Positions 42,962-50,602 of a stretch of 52,561 nucleotides of DNA are shown here, one piece after another. The DNA is from an uncultured Oscillospiraceae bacterium (GTDB lineage: Bacteria; Bacillota; Clostridia; Oscillospirales; Oscillospiraceae), in contig CALXDH010000017.1 in assembly GCA_944387015.1 (NCBI GenBank), positions 1 through 52,561 of the forward strand. Reading direction: 5' to 3'. Position numbers and translations under genes: made by a program. The notes beneath the pieces were generated by a model that searched no databases, was not told where the DNA came from, and saw only the letters and a list, made by a program, of their open reading frames with translations. Position 1 is the first letter of the stretch. Every line of letters starts with the position of its first letter.

Positions 42962-43762
42962 TTGAAACGAAAGCTATTATGCACTCTGCTGGCTGCCGCT
43001 TCCCTGATCTGTGCTGTGCCGGTTCAGGCAGCCGCCGCGTCAGAACGCACGGTACCGGTGCAGGTGGACGGAGAAATCCTCTCCGGCGTCTCCACGCTGC
43101 GGGCCGGGGTTACATATGTCCCCCTGCGGACTCTGCTGGAATCCTTTGGTGATTGGGACGTCTGGTGGGATGCGCAGAGCGAGGCGGCAAAAGCCGCAAC
43201 TGACGGCTTCCACATCACCGCCGATCCTGCCGAAGGCACCATCATGGTCAATGGGATCACCTATCTTGGCATCGTCTTTGTGCAAAACGGGCGGACCTAT
43301 GTGCCGCTGCGGCTGCTGGTGACCCAGCTGGGCGGCGGCGTGGCCTGGGATCCCTACCTGGGCGGAGCCGCAGTCTCCTCACCGGAGGCGGAATACGATG
43401 CCGCCGACTTGTATTGGCTCAGCCGCATCATCAGTGCCGAGAGCCGGGGAGAATCCCTGAAGGGACAGATCGCGGTAGGCAACGTGGTGCTCAACCGGGT
43501 GGAGGAGGATGACTTTCCGGACACGATCCCCGCTGTGATCTTCGACCGGAAAAACGGGACCCAGTTCCAGCCGGTGGATAACGGCACGGTCTATCAAACC
43601 CCCACCGCACTTTCCGTAGAGGCTGCCCGGCAGGTCCTGGACGGCGAGGTGGTTCTGGAGGATGCTCTGTATTTCTACGCGCCGGCCCTGTCCCAGGGGA
43701 CCTGGATCAACTCCAACCGGACCTACCTCACCACCATCGGCTGCCACCGGTTCTACCGCTGA
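42962..43762 (+). CDS. SleB-type cell wall (cortex) hydrolase with copper-amine-oxidase-like N domain (266 aa)
   Basis: Secreted hydrolase. A signal peptide (about 1-26, MKRKLLCTLLAAASLICAVP) is followed by two copper-amine-oxidase-N-type motifs (TYVPLRTLLESFG at about 51-63 and TYVPLRLLVTQLGG at about 112-125), common in Clostridial exported proteins. A SleB/hydrolase_2 domain follows from about 148 with the catalytic Glu160 in RIISAESRGE and the typical GQIAVGNVVLNRV. SleB enzymes are lytic transglycosylases of the spore cortex. Start TTG 42962 follows AAAGGA with 9-base spacing. Confidence 0.87.
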   Translation: MKRKLLCTLLAAASLICAVPVQAAAASERTVPVQVDGEILSGVSTLRAGVTYVPLRTLLESFGDWDVWWDAQSEAAKAATDGFHITADPAEGTIMVNGITYLGIVFVQNGRTYVPLRLLVTQLGGGVAWDPYLGGAAVSSPEAEYDAADLYWLSRIISAESRGESLKGQIAVGNVVLNRVEEDDFPDTIPAVIFDRKNGTQFQPVDNGTVYQTPTALSVEAARQVLDGEVVLEDALYFYAPALSQGTWINSNRTYLTTIGCHRFYR

Positions 43763-43773
43763 GGGACAGCGGA

Positions 43774-43802
43774 TTGACTTTTGCGGAAATGGGGCATACA
43801 AT
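43774..43802 (+). promoter_or_regulatory. Promoter of the TIGR04255 gene
   Basis: -35 TTGACT (43774-43779), 17-base spacer, -10 TACAAT (43797-43802). Confidence 0.7.
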
Positions 43803-43834
43803 AAACATATCTTGACAACAAAGGAGACTGTCAC

Positions 43835-44629
43835 ATGCTGTTTTCCGACCGTTCCCGCAGCAACTATCGCAATGCCCCCATCCACGAGGTCATCTGCCAG
43901 CTGCGGTTCCCCACCATTCTCACCATCAACAGCGTGGAGCCCGCTGACTTTCAGGAGGCGATCCGGGAGGCTTTCCCCCAGTATGCACGCCGGCAGGATA
44001 TTGCCGCGCCGAAGATTTCCGGTCTGGGCGGCCCCAATCCCAAGGTAGAACAGCAACCTCCTGTGACCAATTATAATTTTCTCTCTGCAGACGGCGTTTG
44101 GAAACTGAATCTGACGGAGAATTTCATTGCGCTCTCCACGCTGCGCTATCCCGGCTGGGAGGCCTTTGCCCGTCAGCTGGACAAGCCCCTGGCCTCTTTC
44201 ATCCGCATCTACCACCCCTCTTTCTTCCAGCGGGTGGGGCTGCGGTACGTGAACATTGTCTCCCGGTCCCGTCTGGGGCTGGAGGACGCCGACTGGGCAG
44301 ACCTGTTTGCCCCTGCCTACACCGGTGCCCTTCAGGAGAGCGATGTCCAGGAAGATGCCTGCACGCTCTGCTCCTGCGATTTGCAGATGAAGCTGGATTC
44401 CAGCTGCCAGGCCAAGATCCACGCCGGCCCCGGACGCATCAAAAACAACGCTCCCGGCGCCGCGCAGGATCCGGAAGTGAAATTCATCTTCGATATGGAC
44501 CTCTCCATGGGCGGAAATGTGCCCTGCACGCTGGCCGCCGGTGCGCTGGAGACCCTTCATGCCCACTCCACCCGGCTGTTCGAAGGCGCCATTACCGATC
44601 AGCTGCGGACCGCTATGGATCCGGAGTGA
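43835..44629 (+). CDS. TIGR04255 family protein of unknown function (264 aa)
   Basis: The opening RNAPIHEVICQLRFP and later FFQRVGLRYVNIV match the start and middle of the widespread TIGR04255 family, whose function is unknown. No signal peptide, membrane helix or nucleotide motif is visible. It lies alone, with its own promoter and a terminator shared with the convergent GGDEF gene. ATG 43835 follows AAAGGAG. The family is sometimes found near mobile or defence genes; nothing in this neighbourhood supports such a role directly. Confidence 0.75.
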   Translation: MLFSDRSRSNYRNAPIHEVICQLRFPTILTINSVEPADFQEAIREAFPQYARRQDIAAPKISGLGGPNPKVEQQPPVTNYNFLSADGVWKLNLTENFIALSTLRYPGWEAFARQLDKPLASFIRIYHPSFFQRVGLRYVNIVSRSRLGLEDADWADLFAPAYTGALQESDVQEDACTLCSCDLQMKLDSSCQAKIHAGPGRIKNNAPGAAQDPEVKFIFDMDLSMGGNVPCTLAAGALETLHAHSTRLFEGAITDQLRTAMDPE

Positions 44630-44648
44630 TCCCTTTATCCAAATAGAA

Positions 44649-44690
44649 CGCACCCCCGGATGCTCTCGCATCCGGGGGCACGTTTTTGCT
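44649..44690. terminator. Terminator between the TIGR04255 and GGDEF genes
   Basis: CGCACCCCCGGATGC pairs with GCATCCGGGGGCACG (one mismatch) around TCTC, with TTTTTG on the plus side. Confidence 0.85.
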
Positions 44691-44701
44691 TTGTAACGGC
44701 C

Positions 44702-45832
44702 TTACTTCTCTTCGGAAAAGTAAATGCTTCCTTTTTTCTGCTTGGCCTGGTAGAGCGCCGTATCTGCCCGCTGCAGCAGGTGAGAGGGCTGTTCCCCGGA
44801 TTCAAAGCGGGCAATGCCGATGCTCACGGACACCTGCTCACAGGATGCGTGGACCTCCGCTGCCGCAAACCGCTCCTGAAGGCGGCGGCAAATCTGTTCC
44901 GACTCTTCCCGGGAGCAATCATAAAGCAGCACGCAGAACTCATCCCCGCCGAACCGGAACGCGTTGACCCGATCCGTCCGGGTCTCCCGCAGTACCTGAC
45001 CCAGTGCCTTAAGGTAGCGGTCTCCCTGATAGTGGCCATAGGTATCGTTGAGACGCTTAAAGTCGTCCAAATCCATCATGGCAAGAAAAACCTGACAATC
45101 TGCCGCCCGGGTCTCCAGGCGCCGAAACGCCTCCCGCAGTGCCTGCCGATTCCAGACACCGGTCAGTGCATCGGTAAGGGACTCCATGTGGTAGTGCTGG
45201 CGCTGGCGTTCCAGATCAATGCTGACATTGTTTTTTTCCTGCTCCATGCGGATAAGACATGCGCAGATCCCATAAAACAGCCCCAGCAGCAACAGCGATA
45301 AAACAAAGTCCAAAAAGGTGTTTTCTGACTCCAGCACGCGGCTCCTCTTTGGGTCCCAACAAAGCAGCAGATCTGAGACAGCCTTTTCCACGATGCACAG
45401 TCCGCTGACCATGGCCGTCAATCGCTGATCCGCATAAACCACCGTCACCAGCATGGGAATTGCGAAGGCCAGCATCAGTGAAACCCAGGCAGCGTGGATG
45501 GTATACACGGCAAACGCCATGAGCGTCATCAGCAGGGAGATCCCATAGATCTTCTTTCTGGCGGAAAACCGGCCCCGCATCAGCACAGTCGCAAGGATGC
45601 TCAGTATCAGATTATCGGCAACCGGGACTGCCAGATATTTGATCAGATAATTTTCCGGAGGGATCCCCACAACATCCAGGGTTTGCAGCACCAGAAACAT
45701 CACCGTTTCCGTTACTGTGGTCACCGCCACCAGAACCAGCATGAGCCGATACTGCATATGCAGCCATTTATCATCAATGCGCCGGTAGGCGCTTCGGATC
45801 TGTTCTACATGCTGAGGCTTTTTCCCATCCAC
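44702..45832 (-). CDS. Membrane diguanylate cyclase, GGDEF domain (376 aa)
   Basis: About six hydrophobic helices (about 28-197), a short coiled segment, then a GGDEF domain (about 215-374). The active-site GGDEF is at 295-299 and MDLDDFKRLNDTYGHYQGD carries the metal Asp. The inhibitory I-site RxxD is missing: the positions are Thr286 and Val289. It should make c-di-GMP without the usual product feedback. The membrane part was not assigned to a named sensor family. Start GTG 45832 follows GGGGGG. It lies 83 bases after the ABC-F gene on the same strand. Confidence 0.9.
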   Translation of the reverse strand: MDGKKPQHVEQIRSAYRRIDDKWLHMQYRLMLVLVAVTTVTETVMFLVLQTLDVVGIPPENYLIKYLAVPVADNLILSILATVLMRGRFSARKKIYGISLLMTLMAFAVYTIHAAWVSLMLAFAIPMLVTVVYADQRLTAMVSGLCIVEKAVSDLLLCWDPKRSRVLESENTFLDFVLSLLLLGLFYGICACLIRMEQEKNNVSIDLERQRQHYHMESLTDALTGVWNRQALREAFRRLETRAADCQVFLAMMDLDDFKRLNDTYGHYQGDRYLKALGQVLRETRTDRVNAFRFGGDEFCVLLYDCSREESEQICRRLQERFAAAEVHASCEQVSVSIGIARFESGEQPSHLLQRADTALYQAKQKKGSIYFSEEK

Positions 45833-45915
45833 TCATATCCCCCCTTCCGGGTCAACCGGGCCCATAACGGGCAGGACCAAATGCACCTGATCCACATTGC
45901 CGGTCACACGATTTC

Positions 45916-47697
45916 TCAGGTATCCTGTGCGTCGATCTTCTCTTTGAGCTCGTTGAGATACATCCATCGCTCCGTCTTTTCCTCCAGCAGCTGCTCCAGC
46001 TCCGCCTGATGGGCCTGAAGTTCCTGGAGTTTTACATAGTCGCTGCCGCAGCGCTCCTGAGCCGCCTGACACTCCGCCACCTGCGCTTCCAGCGCCGCCA
46101 GCTCCTCGTCGATGGTCTCAAACTCCCGCTGCTCCTTATAGGAAAATTTCAGTTTTCGCTCCCGGGGCCGTTCTGCCGCAGGCGCTTTCGGCTTCTCCGG
46201 TGCCGCGGCCCGCTCCTCGGCCTGCCGCTTGGCCGCCCAATCGGACCAGTTTCCGGTATAGCGCCGGATGTCTCCTCCGGGGCAGACCTCAAACACCGAC
46301 TCTGCCAGCCGGTCCAGGAAAAAGCGATCGTGGGAGACCGCCAGAATGGGGCCGGGGAAGCCCTGGAGATAGTCCTCCAGAATCGAGAGCGTTGTGATGT
46401 CCAGGTCGTTGGTAGGCTCGTCCAGCAGCAGCACATTGGGTGCCGCCATCAAAATGGAGAGCAGATACAGCCGCCGGCGCTCACCGCCGGAGAGCCGGCC
46501 GATGGGCACGGATTGCAAGTCTCCTGGAAAGAGGAACCGCTCCATCATCTGATTGGCGGAAAAGGTCCCCTCGTCTGTCTTGACTTCGTCTGCGATGTCG
46601 TGGATGAAATCGTAGACCCGCTGGTTCAGATCCAGCTCCCGGCCCTCCTGGGAAAAATGCCCGATCTTCACGGTAGCGCCGATGGACACGCTGCCGCTGT
46701 CCGGCTCCAGTTCCCCGGCGATCAGGTGCAGCAGCGTGGACTTTCCCGCGCCGTTGTGGCCCACGATGCCGATCCGGTCTCCCCGCAGGAGGTTATAAGA
46801 GAAGTGATTGACCACGGTCCTGCCGTCAAAGGCCTTTGTGACATCATCCAGCTCGATGATCTTTTTGCCCAGCCGGCTGGAGGCCGCAGCCAACTGCACC
46901 GTATCGTCCGTCTCCGGCGCATCCTGGTCCCGCAGCGCCTCATACCGGGCGATCCGTTCCTTGGATTTGGTGGACCGGGCACGGCAGCCCCGCATGATCC
47001 ACTCCCGCTCCACCCGAAGGATGGACTGGCGCTTGCGCTCGCTGGCCTCAGCCATCTCCGCCCGCTGTTCCTTCAGCTCCAGGTACTTGGAGTAGTTGGC
47101 CTCATAGTGATACAGCTTTCCCCGGCTCAGTTCCGTGATGTGGTTGACCACCCGCTCCAGGAAATAGCGGTCATGGGTCACCATGATGAGTCCGCCCTTG
47201 AAGCGGCGGAGCCAATCCTCCAGCCAGGCCACCATCTCACTATCCAGGTGGTTGGTGGGCTCATCCAGGATCAGGATGTCCGCCGGAGTCAGCAATGCCG
47301 CAGCCAGTGCCACGCGCTTGCGCTGTCCGCCGGAAAGGGTCCCCACCTTCTGCTCGAAATCCGGCAGCCCCAGCCGGTTGAGCATGGTCTTTGCCTCATA
47401 TTCATTCAGCGCCCGGAACTCCGCCGGGAAATGCAGGAACACCTGCTCCAGCACGGTTGCATCATCCTGCATCACCGGATTTTGGGACAGAAAACTCACC
47501 TGCACGTTGGGATTGCGGGAAATGGTTCCGCCGTCCGGCTCCGTGACTCCGGCGAGGACCTTCATGAAGGTAGATTTTCCGGTGCCGTTGATGCCGATCA
47601 CGCCGGTTTTGTCTCCCTCATTTAAATAAAAATTGACATCGTCCAACAGCTGGCGGCTGCCGAAGTTGATGGAAAGGTGCTCCGCGGATAACAGCAT
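45916..47697 (-). CDS. ABC-F family ATPase, Uup-like (593 aa)
   Basis: Soluble twin-ATPase acting on the ribosome. First domain: GINGTGKS, LSGGQRKR, DEPTNHLD. Second: GHNGAGKS, LSGGERRR, DEPTNDLD. The inter-domain linker (about 200-275) is rich in Arg/Lys/Glu, as in the P-site tRNA interaction motif. A C-terminal coiled coil (about 525-593) marks the Uup subgroup. No membrane helix, so it is not a transporter. ATG 47697 follows CAGGAGG. A promoter is at 47726-47754. Whether it gives antibiotic protection or is housekeeping cannot be said. Confidence 0.94.
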   Translation of the reverse strand: MLLSAEHLSINFGSRQLLDDVNFYLNEGDKTGVIGINGTGKSTFMKVLAGVTEPDGGTISRNPNVQVSFLSQNPVMQDDATVLEQVFLHFPAEFRALNEYEAKTMLNRLGLPDFEQKVGTLSGGQRKRVALAAALLTPADILILDEPTNHLDSEMVAWLEDWLRRFKGGLIMVTHDRYFLERVVNHITELSRGKLYHYEANYSKYLELKEQRAEMAEASERKRQSILRVEREWIMRGCRARSTKSKERIARYEALRDQDAPETDDTVQLAAASSRLGKKIIELDDVTKAFDGRTVVNHFSYNLLRGDRIGIVGHNGAGKSTLLHLIAGELEPDSGSVSIGATVKIGHFSQEGRELDLNQRVYDFIHDIADEVKTDEGTFSANQMMERFLFPGDLQSVPIGRLSGGERRRLYLLSILMAAPNVLLLDEPTNDLDITTLSILEDYLQGFPGPILAVSHDRFFLDRLAESVFEVCPGGDIRRYTGNWSDWAAKRQAEERAAAPEKPKAPAAERPRERKLKFSYKEQREFETIDEELAALEAQVAECQAAQERCGSDYVKLQELQAHQAELEQLLEEKTERWMYLNELKEKIDAQDT

Positions 47698-47725
47698 GAA
47701 AAGCCTCCTGGTTATTGATAAGCTG

Positions 47726-47754
47726 ATTTTACCACAAATCCGACTTCATCGCAA
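47726..47754 (-). promoter_or_regulatory. Promoter of the ABC-F gene
   Basis: Minus strand: -35 TTGCGA (47749-47754), 17-base spacer, -10 TAAAAT (47726-47731). Confidence 0.65.
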
Positions 47755-47851
47755 TGCGGAAGCCTTCAGGAATCTGATATGCCCATCAATGCCGCTTTTT
47801 CTTTTTGTCGTTTTGTGGTATCCTGTTGTCATTTGGAAAGGAGGCTCCGCC

Positions 47852-48772
47852 ATGGAGACCATCACAAGAATCATCTCTCCCCAGGAGGACGGCGCTACCG
47901 TCCGCCACATTTTGAAGGCAGAGCTGCACTTTTCCACCCACGCGGTGGCCCGGCTGACCCGGGCGGAACGGGGCATTCTGGTCAATGGCCGCCGGGCCCG
48001 GACCGTAGACCTGCTCCATACCGGCGACGTTCTAACGGTGGAAACCGGCGATCACCGCCCGCCCCGGGTGCAGCCCGTTCCCGGTGACTGGCCCCTCTCC
48101 GTTATCTGGGAGGACGGCCATCTGCTGGTGGTGGACAAGCCCGCCGGGATGACCGCCCACGCCTCCAACTTCCTGCCGGATACCCCTACCGTGGCGGGGG
48201 CCCTGGCCTTTGTCCGGGGAACGGAGTTCATCTTTCATCCCGTCAACCGGCTGGACAAAGGCACCACCGGGCTGATGGTGATCGCCAAAAGCGGGTATGT
48301 CCATGACCTGCTGCGCCGCAGCCTTCATACGGACCGCTTCCGGCGGGAATATCTGGCGGTATGCGTGGGCACACCGCCCAGCGGCTCCGGCACCATTGAC
48401 GCCCCCATCGGCCGGGACGAGACTTCCACAGTCCGGCGGTGCGTCCGCCCGGACGGTTCCCCGGCAGTCTCCCATTACCGGGTATTGGGAACCCGTGACG
48501 GCCTCACTCTGGTGGCCCTTCTGCCGGAGACCGGCCGGACCCATCAGCTGCGGGTCCATATGGCCTCCATCGGCTGCCCGCTGGCAGGCGACTGGCTCTA
48601 CGGTACCGAGGATCCCACTCTCATTGCCCGTCCTGCCCTGCACTCTCACCGCTTAACTTTGATCCATCCCATCACCGGAGACGCCCTAAACCTGACAGCT
48701 CCTCCGCCGGAGGACCTCATCCGGTTATTTCCCGACCTTGCGTCGCTGCCGGAGGAGAAGCTCCTCGTTTGA
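47852..48772 (+). CDS. RluA-family pseudouridine synthase (306 aa)
   Basis: Isomerises uridine to pseudouridine in rRNA or tRNA. A short S4-like N terminus (about 1-60) is followed by the catalytic domain with HPVNRLDKGTTGL, catalytic Asp135, and ETGRTHQLRVHMASIGCPLAGD. Which RNA site is modified cannot be told from sequence (RluD, RluC and YlyB relatives are similar). ATG 47852 follows GGAAAGGAGG; the longer reading frame starts inside the divergent ABC-F gene. A strong terminator follows. Confidence 0.92.
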   Translation: METITRIISPQEDGATVRHILKAELHFSTHAVARLTRAERGILVNGRRARTVDLLHTGDVLTVETGDHRPPRVQPVPGDWPLSVIWEDGHLLVVDKPAGMTAHASNFLPDTPTVAGALAFVRGTEFIFHPVNRLDKGTTGLMVIAKSGYVHDLLRRSLHTDRFRREYLAVCVGTPPSGSGTIDAPIGRDETSTVRRCVRPDGSPAVSHYRVLGTRDGLTLVALLPETGRTHQLRVHMASIGCPLAGDWLYGTEDPTLIARPALHSHRLTLIHPITGDALNLTAPPPEDLIRLFPDLASLPEEKLLV

Positions 48773-48826
48773 CCCTCTCTCGCCGCCAGAGCCGGCACGG
48801 TGTTCCTTGCTGCCTGCAAGCACAAT

Positions 48827-48879
48827 AAAAATCCCCCTGTTCCAAGCCGGCTGAGCTGCCTGGAACAGGGGGATTTTTG
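48827..48879. terminator. Terminator after the pseudouridine synthase gene
   Basis: AAAAATCCCCCTGTTCCA pairs with TGGAACAGGGGGATTTTT; the 14-base loop holds a small CCGGCTGAGC stem. It also faces the convergent small membrane-protein gene. Confidence 0.9.
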
Positions 48880-48935
48880 CATTGATTCAGCATTGTTGTT
48901 CTGCCGGAGGCTGCCCTGCCCGCATTTCTTTCAGG

Positions 48936-49118
48936 TCACTCGTCGCGGGACTTCTCCTCATCCGGCGGAAGGGGATGCCAGGCAGGCGGGTCCCTGCGGG
49001 AAGTCAGCAGGTGCTTGATCCGCTCCAGCAGGGACTCCACGAAATGAAACCAGAGGTTTCCGATCACAAACACCACGATCAAAACCAGCAAAAATGCCCC
49101 GACCGCTCCCAATGACAC
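48936..49118 (-). CDS. Small single-pass membrane protein, unknown (60 aa)
   Basis: One hydrophobic helix (GAVGAFLLVLIVVFVIGNLW) near the N terminus, then an amphipathic segment FHFVESLLERIKHLL and a charged, Pro-rich tail (PPAWHPLPPDEEKSRDE). GTG 49118 with GAGGTG 6-7 bases before it is the preferred start; an upstream TTG at 49142 would overlap the previous gene more. It follows the 161-aa unknown gene on the same strand, so the two may form an operon. No family was recognised. Confidence 0.55.
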   Translation of the reverse strand: MSLGAVGAFLLVLIVVFVIGNLWFHFVESLLERIKHLLTSRRDPPAWHPLPPDEEKSRDE

Positions 49119-49128
49119 GAGATCCACC

Positions 49129-49614
49129 TCACTTCGTGGCAAATTGGTTCATGAAGAAATCGGTAAAGGCCGCCAGTTCCTCCTCCTGGGACACATAGAC
49201 ATACAAAGACTCATCCTCCAGCCAGTCGTAGGCGTTGATTCCGATGTATCCCTTTTTGTCAGGATAGATGATAAAGGCGTCGGTGGGATACTTGTTCCGG
49301 TAGGCCTTCAAGATTTCAGAGCGGCGGTAATACGTGGGGTCACCACAGCCGGAGAGATCCGGCACCATAGGCACCACCACGATGGTCTGCATAGATTCAT
49401 TCCATCCCACGATCAGATTACCGATTTTTGTCTTGCTTCCGTGGACAAATCCATAGTTGAACCGGGCCACATCCTCCGTATAGCCGAAAATCAGCCGGTA
49501 GCTGTCCCCGTTTTCTACCACCTGATTGAAGAGCAAGCGCATTTTTTTCGCGTTGGCATTGCTCTTCTCCATGTCCACTTCCGGTCCCTTAAAAAACTTG
49601 CTGAAAAATCCCAT
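49129..49614 (-). CDS. Conserved-looking protein of unknown function (161 aa)
   Basis: Soluble protein with a hydrophobic MGFFSKFFKG N terminus that might be amphipathic and membrane-associated. The body has mixed alpha/beta character with many Tyr residues, including YRLIFGYTEDVARFNYGFVHGSK and DAFIIYPDKKGYIGINAY. It was not recognised. The strong ribosome site (CAGGAGGAAACGAGC before ATG 49614) and Firmicute-like codon use support it as a real gene. A small membrane protein follows at once. Confidence 0.72.
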   Translation of the reverse strand: MGFFSKFFKGPEVDMEKSNANAKKMRLLFNQVVENGDSYRLIFGYTEDVARFNYGFVHGSKTKIGNLIVGWNESMQTIVVVPMVPDLSGCGDPTYYRRSEILKAYRNKYPTDAFIIYPDKKGYIGINAYDWLEDESLYVYVSQEEELAAFTDFFMNQFATK

Positions 49615-49663
49615 GCTCGTTTCCTCCTGAAATATAGAAGTTTTATTTATCCCTGACGCCGCT

Positions 49664-49766
49664 TCAGAGCAGAGGCAGCGTCAGCTGATACTCTTTTTCG
49701 GTCCCGTTCAGACCTTCCGGCACGCTGAAACTCCAGGCGTTTTCCCCAGTCAAAAGTTCCGGCCGG
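49664..49766 (-). pseudogene. Start-less coding remnant (C-terminal tail of a lost gene)
   Basis: On the minus strand an open frame ends LLTGENAWSFSVPEGL then NGTEKEYQLTLPLL and stops at 49664. It reads like a real protein tail but has no start codon, and a stop blocks the frame about 40 codons upstream. It lies in a 240-base gap between two genes on the same strand. Probably the remains of a deletion; the parent gene is not recognised. Confidence 0.4.
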
Positions 49767-49810
49767 CAGCAAAATAAAGATGTTTTTGTAGATTTGTATT
49801 TATTTTACCG

Positions 49811-49841
49811 GGACAAAATCCGCCTGAGGTTCAGGCGGATC
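49811..49841 (-). terminator. Terminator after the TetR gene
   Basis: ATCCGCCTGA (minus strand) pairs with TCAGGCGGAT around ACC, followed by TTTGTCC. The stem is perfect over 10 bp (49818-49840). Confidence 0.78.
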
Positions 49842-49854
49842 AAAAAAATCGTGC

Positions 49855-50481
49855 TTACCGGGAACAGCCTTCCGGCTCCCGCAATGTCTCCAGGTATCGG
49901 ACGATGGAATCCATTTGAAATGCCACGGTCTCGTCAGCGACCTCCGGAACAAACAGCGGCAGCGTTTGGGGGATCGCCCGGCGGATAATCATCATCGACA
50001 GGCTCAAATTGGTGAAAAGAGCGATCCGCTCATTTTCAGCCTTGATTCCGAAGCACTCCAGAATGTTCCCGAACAGCCGCACCTGCTTTTTCCGGAAGGT
50101 CTGATAGCTCTCCGGTGACAATCGCCGGAAAATGAGCTGCTGCTCTTCAACAGTCAATACGGCAATTCCGTTTTTCTCTCCGTAGCAGCAGGCGTGCAGG
50201 AAAGTCCGGACTCCCTCCCGCCAGGTAAGCGCAGGGTCCTCCATCAGCTTACGGGCATAGGCCAGAATCCTGGGTTGCTGAAGATAGAGGGTCTCTACAA
50301 CAAGGTCCTCCTTGGTAGGAAAGAAGGTATAAAAGAAGGACCGGGAAATACCGACCTGTTTATAGATCTGTTCCACTGTGGTGTGCTGGATGCCCTGCCG
50401 CGCCATCAGATTCAGGGTTGTCGTGAGCAGTTCCTGCCGGATCCGTTCCCGATCTTCCTCTGAATATGAAACCTTCGGCAT
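49855..50481 (-). CDS. TetR family transcriptional regulator (208 aa)
   Basis: N-terminal TetR helix-turn-helix (about 8-58) with TTVEQIYKQVGISRSFFYTFFPTKEDL, an aromatic-rich variant of the usual TFYxHFxxKE pattern. The C-terminal ligand domain has no recognised subfamily. ATG 50481 follows GGGAGAG. An 11-base palindrome CAAATTATTTG at 50511-50521 upstream could be its own operator. Neighbours are unrelated, so the target is not clear: no transporter or efflux gene adjoins it. Confidence 0.9.
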   Translation of the reverse strand: MPKVSYSEEDRERIRQELLTTTLNLMARQGIQHTTVEQIYKQVGISRSFFYTFFPTKEDLVVETLYLQQPRILAYARKLMEDPALTWREGVRTFLHACCYGEKNGIAVLTVEEQQLIFRRLSPESYQTFRKKQVRLFGNILECFGIKAENERIALFTNLSLSMMIIRRAIPQTLPLFVPEVADETVAFQMDSIVRYLETLREPEGCSR

Positions 50482-50556
50482 CTGGCATCTCTCCCAAAAT
50501 AAACTCAATTCAAATTATTTGTCTGTATTTTACCATATCTCTCGTTCGAATACAAG

Positions 50557-50591
50557 AGGAGGCCCCGAAGCACGATGCTCCGGGGCCTCCT
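50557..50591 (-). terminator. Terminator after the CapA-family gene
   Basis: AGGAGGCCCCG with its complement CGGGGCCTCCT, 13-base loop; on the minus strand it is followed by CTTGTATTC, only moderately T-rich. Confidence 0.7.
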
Positions 50592-50602
50592 GGTTTCTTG
50601 CG

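Noticed and set aside
43835-44629. Idea that the TIGR04255 gene is part of a defence system
   Set aside because: No nuclease, helicase, methylase or other defence partner is adjacent; the gene has its own promoter and terminator.
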